From NCBI RefSeq assembly GCF_014230085.1, contig NZ_JACHVB010000035.1:124001-188000 (forward strand): DNA of 64,000 nucleotides. The letters are read 5' to 3'. Each line of letters begins with the position of its first letter. The first letter of the stretch is position 1. Made by a program: the position numbers and the translations under genes. This document shows, piece after piece, positions 41,668-50,684 of this stretch. The stretch comes from Ruficoccus amylovorans (GTDB lineage: Bacteria > Verrucomicrobiota > Verrucomicrobiia > Opitutales > Cerasicoccaceae). Below the pieces are notes generated by a model that saw only the letters and a program-made list of their open reading frames with translations, made no database searches and was not told where the DNA came from.

Positions 41668-42321
41668 ATGGCCAATATTTACCCCAAGTGGACGAATACG
41701 GCGCCCCTTAAAATCGCAGCGTGCGCGTTGCTGGTTCTGGGGACGGTGGTGCTTGGCGTCACCTATTACGCTACACCGAAGTGGACCGAGGTCGGTCATC
41801 AGCCGATCCAGCCGGTTGCGTTCAGCCACAACCTTCACGTGAGTCAGATCGGCCTGGACTGCCGCTACTGCCACACCTATGTGGACCGCTCGGAGCACTC
41901 GAATGTGCCCGGAGCGAACACCTGCATGAACTGCCACAACCAGGTGCTGGCCAACGACGACCGCCTGGCCCCGGTGCGTGAGAGCTTCGACACTGGCCAG
42001 CCGGTGCCGTGGGTCCGTGTTCACGACACGCCGGACTACGTCTATTTCAACCACTCCGTACACGTGAACCGCGGCGTGAGCTGCGTGGAGTGCCACGGGC
42101 AGGTCAACGAGATGGAGATCGTCGAGCAGCGCCAGCCGCTGAGCATGGCCTTCTGCCTGGACTGCCACCGCAACCCCGAGAATTTCCTCCGGCCCCCGGA
42201 TGAGGTCTACAACCTCAACTGGAAGCCCGAAAACACCACTGCCCAGCTTGAAATGGGCGAAAAATTTGTCCACGACTGGAAGGTTCAGCCGCCTGAGAGC
42301 TGTTCCGGCTGCCACCGATGA
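41668..42321 (+). CDS. actA: Alternative complex III pentahaem cytochrome ActA
   Basis: ActA is the periplasmic pentahaem cytochrome c of alternative complex III, which oxidises quinol and reduces c-type carriers or an attached oxidase. The 217-residue protein has an N-terminal membrane anchor (about residues 13-35). It carries exactly five CxxCH haem sites: CRYCH, CMNCH, CVECH, CLDCH and CSGCH. Additional His residues in FSHNLHVSQ and FNHSVHVN are likely distal ligands. It is the first structural gene of the ACIII operon, and its stop overlaps actB by 4 bases. Confidence 0.95.
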   Translation: MANIYPKWTNTAPLKIAACALLVLGTVVLGVTYYATPKWTEVGHQPIQPVAFSHNLHVSQIGLDCRYCHTYVDRSEHSNVPGANTCMNCHNQVLANDDRLAPVRESFDTGQPVPWVRVHDTPDYVYFNHSVHVNRGVSCVECHGQVNEMEIVEQRQPLSMAFCLDCHRNPENFLRPPDEVYNLNWKPENTTAQLEMGEKFVHDWKVQPPESCSGCHR

Positions 42322-45300
42322 AACGCAAAGTACAGCACCCCGAGCCCACCGCACGCGAACTGGCCGGACCGCGCTACTGGCGCAGCCCGGACGAGCTGGC
42401 CGATACGCCCGAGTTCCGCGTGTTGCTGGAGCGTGAATTTCCCGAAGGCGCTTCCGAGACGACCGAAGCCGACCGCCGCACCTTCCTGAAGCTGATGGGG
42501 GCGTCCGCCGCCTTCGCCGGCCTCGGGTTGACCGGTTGCCGCCAGCCCACCCAGCACATCCTGCCGTATTCGAAGTCACCGGAGCGCATGGTGCCGGGCG
42601 TGCCGATCTTTTACGCCAGCTCACAGCCGGAGGCGCACGGGAACATCCCGCTCGTGGTCGAGACCCACGACGCCCGCCCGACCAAGATCGAGGGCAACCC
42701 CAGCTACCTCCCCTACGGCGGTGGCACCACGGGCTACGCCCAGGCGAGCGTGCTTGATCTTTACGACCCGGACCGCCTGCAAAAAAGTCAGGCCAAGGAC
42801 GGACGCCAGCTCAACAAAGCTTCGGTCGTCACCTCCCTGTCCGAAGTCAACAAGGCTTATATAAAGAACAAGGGCAAGGGGCTGGTCTTCCTGGCTGAGC
42901 CGTCCACCTCGCCCAGCCGCGCCAAGCTTGTGGCACAGATCCGCGAGGCCATGCCGGAAGCCGTCTGGGCCGAGTACGAGGCCGTCGATACGGAAAACCC
43001 GGCTCGCGCGCTCAAGGATATTTCCGGCAAAAACCTGCGCCCGGTTTACGATCTTTCTAAAGCCAAGCGCGTGCTGGCGCTGGATTCCGACTTTCTCGGC
43101 TCCGAGCCCGGCCACCTTGGCAACTCCCGCGGTTTCGCCAAGGGCCGCAAGGTCAAGACCAAGGACGAGGCCGAGAAAATGAGCCGCCTCTACGCGGTGG
43201 AGTCGAACTTCACCGTCACCGGCGGCCAGGCTGACCACCGCCTGCGTGCCGCCACCAGCCAGATGCCCGCCATCACGGCGCTCATTCTGGCCGAAGTGCT
43301 TACGCAAACCGACGGCGCCAACGATATTGCCAGCTCCCTGCGTGAGCAGGCCGCCGGGGTCGAAGTTGACCCGGCCTGGATCTCCGAGTGCGTGAAGGAC
43401 CTGGTGGCCGCTTCCGCCGGGCATCAGTCGCTCGTCGTGGCCGGTTCACACCTGCCGGTGGGCGTTCACGCCATGGTGGCCGCGATCAACGAATTGCTCA
43501 AGGCCTCCGGCCACACCGTCAACTACGTCGAACTGCCCGCGCAGGAAGATGTGGCCGACATCAAGCAAGTGGCCGACCTGCTCAACGCGGGCGAAGTCAA
43601 GACGCTGGTCATTCTCGGCGGCAACCCCGCCTACGACGCCCCGGCCGACCTCGATTGGCCCACGCTCCAGCAAAAGGCGGGCAAGGTCGTCCGCTACGGC
43701 TATTATGCCGACGAGACTTCGGAGCTGGCCGACCTGACGGTGGCCGCTGCCCATTATCTCGAAAGCTGGGGTGACGGGCGCACGCTGGATGGCGTTTACG
43801 TGCCGGTCCAGCCGATGATCTTGCCGCTCTTTGACGGCTTCAGCGAACTCGAGATACTCGAAATCGTCGCCACCGGCCAGAGCACGGGCGATCAGGGCTA
43901 TGGGCGCGTACGCAAGGCTTTTTCAGAGCTTTCCGGCAAGACGGACGACGTTTCTTTCAACGCCTGGTTGACCGAGGGCGTGCTCAAGGACAGCGCGTTC
44001 AAGACCGCCAAGCTCCCCGCCTCAGAAAAACTCTGGGTCGCCGTCGGCACCGCCGCCAGCGGCGGCAAGCTCAAGGCCCCGGTCCTGAGCGCCGAGTCGC
44101 TCGAAGTCCGCATCGTTCCCAGCTCGCACTTCTACGACGGCCGTTACAACAACAACGGCTGGCTGGCGGAAGCGCCGGACCCGATGACGAAGCTGACCTG
44201 GGACAACACGATTTCCATCAGCCCGAAGCTGGCCAAGCACCTCGGCGTCACGCCGAAGCCGATCACGATGGACAAGATCGGCCAGCTTCACATGGACGCC
44301 AACCAGTTCAAGCGCGGCCAGGAGCAGGCTCCCGTCGCCACGCTGAGCGTCGGCGGCAAGAAAATTACCGGCCCGATCCACATCCAGCCCGGACTGGCTG
44401 ACTACACCGTCGTCATTGCGCTCGGCTTTGGCCGCCGCAAGACGGGCCGCGTCGGCACCCGCCTGCCGGATTATCCCGGTTTCGGCCCCGGTATCGGCTT
44501 CGACGCCTACCCGCTGACCACGCTGGCCTCCCGCGCGCTCGCGCTGGGCGGCATCATCGGCGTGACTGGAGAGATTTACCCGCTGGCCAATACCCAGCAG
44601 CACTGGTCGATGGAAGGCCGCGCCATTCTGCGCGAAGGCACCGCCGACGAGTTCGCCCACGACCCGAAGTTCGTCAGCCGCATGGGGGCCGAGGCGCACT
44701 CGCCGCCCGTTCTGGGGAACGCCCGCAAGGACCCGCTGGCCGAGGTGGTTCGCGAAATCCCGCGCGGCGGCTCCATGTACAAGACGCCGGAGTTCAAGGC
44801 CGAACAGCAGTGGGGGATGAGCATCGACCTCAACTCCTGCACCGGCTGCAACGCTTGCGTTATTGCCTGCCAGAGCGAAAACAACATTCCGATTGTCGGC
44901 AAGGATCAGGTCCTGCGTGGCCGTGAACTTCACTGGCTGCGCCTTGACCGTTACTACTCGGTCGAGCCGGACTACCCGACGACCGAAATCCCCGAGGACC
45001 CACAGGTTTCCTTCATGGGCGTGGCCTGCCAGCACTGCGAACTAGCTCCCTGCGAAAGCGTCTGCCCGGTCAACGCGACCGTCCACGACGAGCAGGGGCT
45101 CAACGTCATGGCCTACAACCGCTGCGTGGGGACGCGCTATTGCGCGAACAACTGCCCGTACAAGGTCCGCCGGTTCAACTTCTTTGATTACAACAAGCGC
45201 GAGCGCGGCGAGCTCTACAAGGGCCCGCTCGGGACCGACCGCAACAAGACGGAAGCCTCCCAGCTCACCCGCATGCAGAAGAACCCGAACGTCACCGTCC

Positions 45301-45806
45301 GCATGCGCGGGGTGATGGAAAAGTGCACTTACTGCGTGCAGCGCATCGAGCAGGCCAAGATCGACCAGAAGGTCAAAGCCGGTGCCAGCCCGAATGTCAA
45401 GGTGCCCGACGGCACGATCAAGGTTGCCTGCCAGCAGGTTTGCCCGACCGAGGCGATTGTCTTCGGCGACGTGGCCGACCCGAACTCCGAGGTTTCCAAG
45501 ATCAAGACAGAGAACGACCGCAACTACTCGGTCCTGGGCTACCTGAACGTGCGTCCGCGCACCACCTACCTGGCCCGTCTGCGTAACCCGAACCCGGCCA
45601 TGCCCGACGCCTATAAGCAGCCGCTCAGCCGCGCTGACTACGAGGCGCGCTACGGCCACGGCGGCGGTCACCATGACGAGGGGCACGGCTCCGCGCACGG
45701 CGACTCGCACGACACGCTCCCGACCGGCCATGACACCGCCGGGGTGGCAGCCCCGCAGGGCGCTTCCGGTGGCCACGGTGCCGCCGAGCCTCCCGCGCAC
45801 CATTGA
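42318..45806 (+). CDS. actB: Alternative complex III iron-sulfur subunit ActB
   Basis: ActB is the large periplasmic subunit, a fusion of a molybdopterin-oxidoreductase-like half (which holds no Mo in known ACIII) and a ferredoxin-like half. The 1162-residue protein has a Tat motif RRTFLKLMGASAAF at 53-66 and a lipobox-like LTGC at 71-74. The C-terminal half carries four Cys groups: CTGCNACVIACQ, CQHCELAPCESVCP, CVGTRYCANNCP and CTYC with CQQVCPTEA. These fit one [3Fe-4S] and three [4Fe-4S] clusters. The last 50 residues are unusually His- and Gly-rich. A His-rich tail of this kind might bind metal. Confidence 0.94.
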   Translation: MKRKVQHPEPTARELAGPRYWRSPDELADTPEFRVLLEREFPEGASETTEADRRTFLKLMGASAAFAGLGLTGCRQPTQHILPYSKSPERMVPGVPIFYASSQPEAHGNIPLVVETHDARPTKIEGNPSYLPYGGGTTGYAQASVLDLYDPDRLQKSQAKDGRQLNKASVVTSLSEVNKAYIKNKGKGLVFLAEPSTSPSRAKLVAQIREAMPEAVWAEYEAVDTENPARALKDISGKNLRPVYDLSKAKRVLALDSDFLGSEPGHLGNSRGFAKGRKVKTKDEAEKMSRLYAVESNFTVTGGQADHRLRAATSQMPAITALILAEVLTQTDGANDIASSLREQAAGVEVDPAWISECVKDLVAASAGHQSLVVAGSHLPVGVHAMVAAINELLKASGHTVNYVELPAQEDVADIKQVADLLNAGEVKTLVILGGNPAYDAPADLDWPTLQQKAGKVVRYGYYADETSELADLTVAAAHYLESWGDGRTLDGVYVPVQPMILPLFDGFSELEILEIVATGQSTGDQGYGRVRKAFSELSGKTDDVSFNAWLTEGVLKDSAFKTAKLPASEKLWVAVGTAASGGKLKAPVLSAESLEVRIVPSSHFYDGRYNNNGWLAEAPDPMTKLTWDNTISISPKLAKHLGVTPKPITMDKIGQLHMDANQFKRGQEQAPVATLSVGGKKITGPIHIQPGLADYTVVIALGFGRRKTGRVGTRLPDYPGFGPGIGFDAYPLTTLASRALALGGIIGVTGEIYPLANTQQHWSMEGRAILREGTADEFAHDPKFVSRMGAEAHSPPVLGNARKDPLAEVVREIPRGGSMYKTPEFKAEQQWGMSIDLNSCTGCNACVIACQSENNIPIVGKDQVLRGRELHWLRLDRYYSVEPDYPTTEIPEDPQVSFMGVACQHCELAPCESVCPVNATVHDEQGLNVMAYNRCVGTRYCANNCPYKVRRFNFFDYNKRERGELYKGPLGTDRNKTEASQLTRMQKNPNVTVRMRGVMEKCTYCVQRIEQAKIDQKVKAGASPNVKVPDGTIKVACQQVCPTEAIVFGDVADPNSEVSKIKTENDRNYSVLGYLNVRPRTTYLARLRNPNPAMPDAYKQPLSRADYEARYGHGGGHHDEGHGSAHGDSHDTLPTGHDTAGVAAPQGASGGHGAAEPPAHH

Positions 45807-45856
45807 TCTATCGACTGTAAGGAACCTCACACTTTGAAACTCTCAAACTTCTAGGA

Positions 45857-47347
45857 ATGGCCGAAATCTCACCAGACATGTCCTTTGCCGCCACCGACGC
45901 GGCCTCGCGCGAGCAGTTGCTCGCCAAGGTCAAGCCGGTGGACGTGCCGCGGAAGGAGCTTGTCACCGGCGACAAGGACTTCCACTGGGTCACGGAAAAG
46001 ATCTGCGGCATCCCCGAAAGCAAGACCCCCCGCTGGTGGTGGGTGTGCTTCTGTGTCGCGGGCTGTATGGCCACCTTCACGCTCTTCGGCTTGGTCTGGC
46101 TGGTCTCAACCGGCGTCGGTGTCTGGGGCCTGGCCAACCCGATCAACTGGGGGTGGGCCATCGTGAACTTCGTGTTCTGGATCGGTATCGGCCACGCCGG
46201 GACGCTTATTTCCGCCATTCTATGCCTCTTGCGCCAGAAGTGGCGCGTGTCCATTAACCGGGCGGCTGAGGCGATGACGATTTTCGCCGTGGTTTGCGCG
46301 GGTATCTTCCCGCTTTTCCACGTCGGCCGCGTGTGGTTCGCCTGGTGGCTGTTCCCGCTGCCGAACGCGAACTGGATCTGGCCGCAGTTCCGCTCCCCGC
46401 TGGAGTGGGACGTGTTCGCGGTCTCGACCTACGGGACGGTTTCGGTGCTGTTCTGGTACATGGGGCTGATCCCCGACCTGGGCACGATGCGCGACCGCGC
46501 CTTCAAGGCCGGCAAACTGATCAAAGCCTGGGCCTACGGCGCTTTCGCCATGGGCTGGCGGCAGAGCAACCGCCACTGGAGCAACTACGAAATGGCCTAC
46601 CTGCTGCTCGCCGGTCTGTCCACCCCGCTGGTGCTCTCCGTGCACACGATCGTGTCGTTCGACTTCGCCGCCTCGCAGTTACCGGGCTGGCACACGACGA
46701 TTTTCCCGCCGTACTTTGTGGCCGGGGCCATTTTCTCCGGTTTCGGCATGGTGCTGACCCTGATGCTGCCGCTGCGGGCGCTCTTCGGGCTGCACAACCT
46801 GATTACGCAGTACCACATCGACTGCATGTGTAAGATCATCCTGGCGACCGGCTCGATGGTCGGCTACGCCTACATGATGGAGTTCTTCATCGCCTGGTAC
46901 GGCGCGAACCCCTACGAAGGCTTCGCCTTCATCAACCGCGCACTCGGCCAGTACGCTTGGAGCTACTACATCATGGTCGGGTGCAACGTCATCACCCCGC
47001 ACCTGTTCTGGTTCAAGAAAGTCCGCGAAAACACCGCCCTGGTGTGGATCATCTGCGGCTTCGTCAACGTCGGGATGTGGTTCGAGCGCTTCGTCATCAC
47101 CGTCACCTCGCTGGCGAACGACTTCCTGCCGTCGAGCTGGGGCTACTACTCGCCGACGATCATCGACATCTTTACTTTCTTCGGCACCTTCGGGCTGTTC
47201 TCCGTGCTGTTCCTGCTGTTCATCCGCTTCCTGCCCATGATGCCGATGGGTGAAATCAAGGCCGTGATGAAGGCGGGCGACGCCCACGGGCACGGCACCG
47301 GCACGCAGGCCGTTCCGCACTCAACCACCGGGGGAGGGCACCACTAA
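45857..47347 (+). CDS. actC: Alternative complex III quinol-binding membrane subunit ActC
   Basis: ActC is the NrfD-like integral membrane subunit that binds quinol and accepts its electrons. The 496-residue protein has about ten membrane helices. NrfD/ActC-type segments include [36 protein letters not shown] and [19 protein letters not shown]. It ends with a short His-rich tail. It is followed without a gap by actD; its stop overlaps the actD ATG. Confidence 0.93.
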   Translation: MAEISPDMSFAATDAASREQLLAKVKPVDVPRKELVTGDKDFHWVTEKICGIPESKTPRWWWVCFCVAGCMATFTLFGLVWLVSTGVGVWGLANPINWGWAIVNFVFWIGIGHAGTLISAILCLLRQKWRVSINRAAEAMTIFAVVCAGIFPLFHVGRVWFAWWLFPLPNANWIWPQFRSPLEWDVFAVSTYGTVSVLFWYMGLIPDLGTMRDRAFKAGKLIKAWAYGAFAMGWRQSNRHWSNYEMAYLLLAGLSTPLVLSVHTIVSFDFAASQLPGWHTTIFPPYFVAGAIFSGFGMVLTLMLPLRALFGLHNLITQYHIDCMCKIILATGSMVGYAYMMEFFIAWYGANPYEGFAFINRALGQYAWSYYIMVGCNVITPHLFWFKKVRENTALVWIICGFVNVGMWFERFVITVTSLANDFLPSSWGYYSPTIIDIFTFFGTFGLFSVLFLLFIRFLPMMPMGEIKAVMKAGDAHGHGTGTQAVPHSTTGGGHH

Positions 47348-47889
47348 TGTCAGAGCACAAGCGCGACACTTACGGTATCCTGGCCGAGTTCACCGAGACG
47401 CCCGCCTTTTACGAGGCCGTGGGCAAGGTGAAGGATGCCGGTTACAAGAAATTCGACTGCTTCACGCCGTTCCCGGTTCACGGGCTGGATGGCCAGATGG
47501 GCATTGGCCGCTCGAAGGTTCCGATCTTCACCGCCATCGGCGGGGTGACCGGTTTCTGCACCGGGATGCTCATCACCTGGTACATGAACGGCTTCAACTA
47601 CCCGCTGATCGTCGGCGGCAAGCCGTTCTGGAGCCCGATTTTCCCGTTCCCGATCATGTACGAGCTGACTATCCTGCTGGCCGCCTTCGGCACGCTCTTC
47701 GGGATGTTCGCGACCAACCTGCTGCCGCGCCACAACCACCCGGTCTTCGAGTACGAGGACTACATCAAGTGCGGCGACGACACCTTCTTTCTCGTGATTG
47801 AAAAAGCTGATCCCAAGTTCGACCTTGAGCAAACGCTCGCCTTTGTCGAAAGCCTCGGGAGCACCAAAGTGGAGGTCTTGAAAGCCTGA
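47347..47889 (+). CDS. actD: Alternative complex III subunit ActD
   Basis: ActD is a small membrane subunit of ACIII (DUF3341 family). The 180-residue protein has a cytoplasmic N-terminal domain with YGILAEFTETPAFYEAVGKV and DCFTPFPVHGLD. Two membrane helices (about 60-130) follow. The C-terminal soluble part is FFLVIEKADPKFDLEQTLAF. It is a standard member between actC and actE. Confidence 0.92.
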   Translation: MSEHKRDTYGILAEFTETPAFYEAVGKVKDAGYKKFDCFTPFPVHGLDGQMGIGRSKVPIFTAIGGVTGFCTGMLITWYMNGFNYPLIVGGKPFWSPIFPFPIMYELTILLAAFGTLFGMFATNLLPRHNHPVFEYEDYIKCGDDTFFLVIEKADPKFDLEQTLAFVESLGSTKVEVLKA

Positions 47890-47890
47890 T

Positions 47891-48547
47891 ATGCGCTACT
47901 TCTTCGCCATATGGATTTTCTCGATCGTGGCCGTGGTCTCGATCCTGGGCTTTCGCGGGGACAAAAGTACCCGCAACCCGATCTATGTCTTTCCGGACAT
48001 GGATTGGCAGGCCAAGTATCTGCCCCAGGGCCAGAACGAGTTCTTCGCCGACGGTCGCAACGACCGTCCCGTCATCCCCGGTACCGCTGGTCGTGGTTAT
48101 GGCTGGGACATTAAAGAGGTCTTCAGCCCCGACTACACCGACCCGGTCAGCCTGAACCCGACCCTGTACTCCGGCAAGGATGCGGACGGCCAATGGCATC
48201 GCGGTTTCCCGATTGAGGTGACGGACGAGGTCATGCACCTGGGCCAGCAGAAGTTCACCATCTTCTGCGCCGTCTGTCACGGTGCCGGCGGTGATGGTAA
48301 CGGCATCACCAAGCAGTTTGGTATGGCCGCCACCCCGACTTACCACGACGACCGCATCCGCGGCATGGCCGAAGGGGAAATCTTTAACACCATTACGCAC
48401 GGCAAGAACCTGATGGGCGCCTACGGCATGAAGCTGCGCCCCGAGGAGCGCTGGGCCGTCATCGCCTACGTGCGCGCTCTCCAGCTCTCCCACCAGGTCA
48501 GCATCGAGGACGTGCCCGAACAATTTAAACCGGAGCTTGGATTGTAA
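47891..48547 (+). CDS. actE: Alternative complex III mono-haem cytochrome ActE
   Basis: ActE is the second cytochrome of ACIII and takes electrons onward. The 218-residue protein has one CAVCH haem site at about residues 130-134, and a Met-bearing LMGAYGMKLRPEERWAVIAY as the likely sixth ligand region. Lipidated ActE is common in studied complexes. Here the N-terminal helix (residues 2-19) has no Cys, so it is probably held by an uncleaved membrane helix. It overlaps no neighbour but follows actD by one base. Confidence 0.92.
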   Translation: MRYFFAIWIFSIVAVVSILGFRGDKSTRNPIYVFPDMDWQAKYLPQGQNEFFADGRNDRPVIPGTAGRGYGWDIKEVFSPDYTDPVSLNPTLYSGKDADGQWHRGFPIEVTDEVMHLGQQKFTIFCAVCHGAGGDGNGITKQFGMAATPTYHDDRIRGMAEGEIFNTITHGKNLMGAYGMKLRPEERWAVIAYVRALQLSHQVSIEDVPEQFKPELGL

Positions 48548-48548
48548 T

Positions 48549-49868
48549 ATGAGCAGTAACGCCGCAACAGCATCCGTGCCTGCCGCGGCGGCCGCTTCTG
48601 GCGGTCGCAAGCCTCTGGCTACGATTTTCCTTATCATCGGTATTCTCGGCCTGGTCGTCGCCCTGGTGGGCATGGTCATGGGCCTGAGTGAGGACACCCC
48701 CAACGGCCGTCCCGTGATGAGCTGGCTGGTGGGCTACACCTTCTGGTTCGGCATGCTTATCGGCATGCTCCTGCTGGTGCAGATTTCCTACATCTTCGAT
48801 GCGGGCTGGTCCACCATCATCCGCCGCCAGTTGGAGCACTTCCTGGCCGCGTTCCCGTGGATGTTCCTGCTGTTGATCCCGATGGTTGCGCTGCCCTTCT
48901 TCGTCGGGGACAACCCCGGCGCGCTGTGGAAGTGGATGAACCTCGACAACATCCTGCCCGGTGCCCATCCGGTGCGGGTGGGGGATGACCCGCTCTACCT
49001 GCACAAGGCCGGGCTGCTCAACCTACCGTTCTTTATCGTGCGGCTGTGCATCTACTTCGCGATTTTCTGCGGGCTGTCCCGTGTCCTGCGCAAGCACTCC
49101 TTCACCAACGACCTGCATCCGGACCCGAAGCACTACATCGCCTGCCGCAAGTGGTCGGGCGCGGGTCTGTTCCTGACGCCGATGGCGCTGACTTTCGCGG
49201 CTTTCGACCTGCTGATGAGCCTGAGTTACCACTGGTTTTCGACCATGTACGGGGTGTGGTTCTTCGCCGTGTCGATGCGCATCGCGCTGGCCGTGATCGT
49301 AATCACGCTATACTTCCTGAGCACCCGGGGCCGCCTCAAGGGCATTCTCAATGAGAGCCACTTCTACATGCTCGGGTGTATCTTCCTGGCCTTCACGATC
49401 TTCTGGGCCTACATCAGCTTCTCGCAGTTCTTCCTGATCTACAACGCGAACATCCCGGAAGAAACCTTCTGGTACAACATGCGCCAGCTCAACGCGGATG
49501 GCACCTACAACCAGTGGTGGTGGGTCGGCCTGAGCCTGATCTTCTGCATGTTCCTGTTCCCGTTCCTGTTCCTGCTGCGTTACAAGAACAAGGTCATCCC
49601 GCGTAACATGGTCTTCATCAGCGTGTGGATCCTGGTCTTTGCGGTGGTGGACTTGTACTTTAACATCGTCCCGACGGCCAAGCCCGCGGATAACATCCTC
49701 GGCTTTTACGTCACGCCCTTCCTGAGCGGTTACATGTTCTTCGACCTGGCCGCGCTGATCGGCGTCGGCGGGATCGTCCTGTGGGCCGCCCTGCGTAGCA
49801 TGGCCACGACCTATCCCATTCCTATCCACGACCCGCGCATCCGCGAGTCCATCGCCAGCGTTCAGTAA
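48549..49868 (+). CDS. actF: Alternative complex III membrane subunit ActF
   Basis: ActF is the second large NrfD-like membrane subunit, a paralogue of ActC. The start is the ATG at 48549, right after the actE stop, giving 439 residues. The N-terminus is Ala-rich and polar. About ten membrane helices follow, with conserved TFWFGMLIGMLLLVQISYIF, and WKWMNLDNILPGAHP in a loop. Context alone is decisive: it closes the canonical order actA-actB-actC-actD-actE-actF. Confidence 0.93.
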   Translation: MSSNAATASVPAAAAASGGRKPLATIFLIIGILGLVVALVGMVMGLSEDTPNGRPVMSWLVGYTFWFGMLIGMLLLVQISYIFDAGWSTIIRRQLEHFLAAFPWMFLLLIPMVALPFFVGDNPGALWKWMNLDNILPGAHPVRVGDDPLYLHKAGLLNLPFFIVRLCIYFAIFCGLSRVLRKHSFTNDLHPDPKHYIACRKWSGAGLFLTPMALTFAAFDLLMSLSYHWFSTMYGVWFFAVSMRIALAVIVITLYFLSTRGRLKGILNESHFYMLGCIFLAFTIFWAYISFSQFFLIYNANIPEETFWYNMRQLNADGTYNQWWWVGLSLIFCMFLFPFLFLLRYKNKVIPRNMVFISVWILVFAVVDLYFNIVPTAKPADNILGFYVTPFLSGYMFFDLAALIGVGGIVLWAALRSMATTYPIPIHDPRIRESIASVQ

Positions 49869-49870
49869 TC

Positions 49871-50386
49871 ATGTCCAACACGGCACCGGAAACCAGCCAC
49901 TCCAACTACCTGTTCTCCATCTTCGGGGCACTGGGGAGCATGCTGCTGTTCTTCATCATCATCCTGATCGCGTATGTGTACATGCAGCGGCCTTCGCCCG
50001 TCGATCAGCAGACGATTGACAACCGCCTGGCCAAGTTCGCCGACGTCACCGCCAAGGAGACGGCGCTGACCACGCAGTACGCCTGGGTGAACCAGAAGGA
50101 AGGCATCGTGCGTGTCCCGGTTGACTTGGCGATGCAGCTCGCGGTGAAGGAAATCGCCGCCAAGCCCGACGGTATTTTCCCCCCGGCTGAGGCCACTCCT
50201 CCCGCGCCCGCCTCCGATGACAAGGCGTCCGCCGACGCTGAGCAGGCATCCGCCGACGCAGGCTCGAGCGACGAGAAACCCGCCGATGAGTCCAAGTCCG
50301 CCGCCGAGGAAACCTCCGGGGATAAACCGGCTGCTGACACGGCCGCCCAGAGCGCGTCCGGGGAGGGCGCCCAGGAGGCCAAGTAA
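49871..50386 (+). CDS. ACIII-linked small membrane protein with acidic Ala-rich tail
   Basis: This 171-residue protein has one membrane helix (about residues 17-38). A short domain with YAWVNQKEGIVRVPVDLAMQ follows, resembling a motif of small proteins often seen next to ACIII and oxidase genes. The last 75 residues are a low-complexity, acidic tail of Ala, Ser, Asp and Glu. It may bridge ACIII and the oxidase or help assembly. The function is unproven. It starts 3 bases after actF. Confidence 0.75.
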   Translation: MSNTAPETSHSNYLFSIFGALGSMLLFFIIILIAYVYMQRPSPVDQQTIDNRLAKFADVTAKETALTTQYAWVNQKEGIVRVPVDLAMQLAVKEIAAKPDGIFPPAEATPPAPASDDKASADAEQASADAGSSDEKPADESKSAAEETSGDKPAADTAAQSASGEGAQEAK

Positions 50387-50388
50387 AA

Positions 50389-50664
50389 ATGCAGCAGTGG
50401 AGCGGTTATCTGATCTTTATCGCGGCGCTGGGGTGCGTATTTTTCTTCACTGCGGTCGGAGCCCTGTACTGGGCGGTTCGGCACGGTGAGTTTAAAAAGC
50501 TGGAAAAAACCTCGCGACAGATTTTCGATGAGGAGGAGCCCGAAGGCGTCCACACGGACTACTTCCCCGGCGAAGCCGAGAAAATGCGCCGCAAACTCGC
50601 CAGCAGCCGCAAGCCAAAGGCCAAAAAGACCGGCCAATCCAACGCCCCCCGCCTGAACGCCTGA
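50389..50664 (+). CDS. ccoS: CcoS-like cbb3 oxidase assembly protein
   Basis: This 91-residue protein has one N-terminal membrane helix (about residues 6-30), followed by GALYWAVRHGEFKKLEKTSR and FDEEEP. These are the CcoS/FixS-type features (a W..R.GQFDDL-like segment and an acidic FDE motif). CcoS is needed to insert haem and copper into cbb3 oxidase. The basic C-terminal extension (residues 65-91) is longer than usual. It precedes the oxidase gene ccoN. Confidence 0.7.
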   Translation: MQQWSGYLIFIAALGCVFFFTAVGALYWAVRHGEFKKLEKTSRQIFDEEEPEGVHTDYFPGEAEKMRRKLASSRKPKAKKTGQSNAPRLNA

Positions 50665-50684
50665 CCGCTTCGGATCACAGCCCA

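Noticed and set aside
41434-42624. 396-codon minus-strand frame over actA and the small Tat peptide
   Set aside because: An antisense of the CxxCH-bearing actA; no domain is visible.
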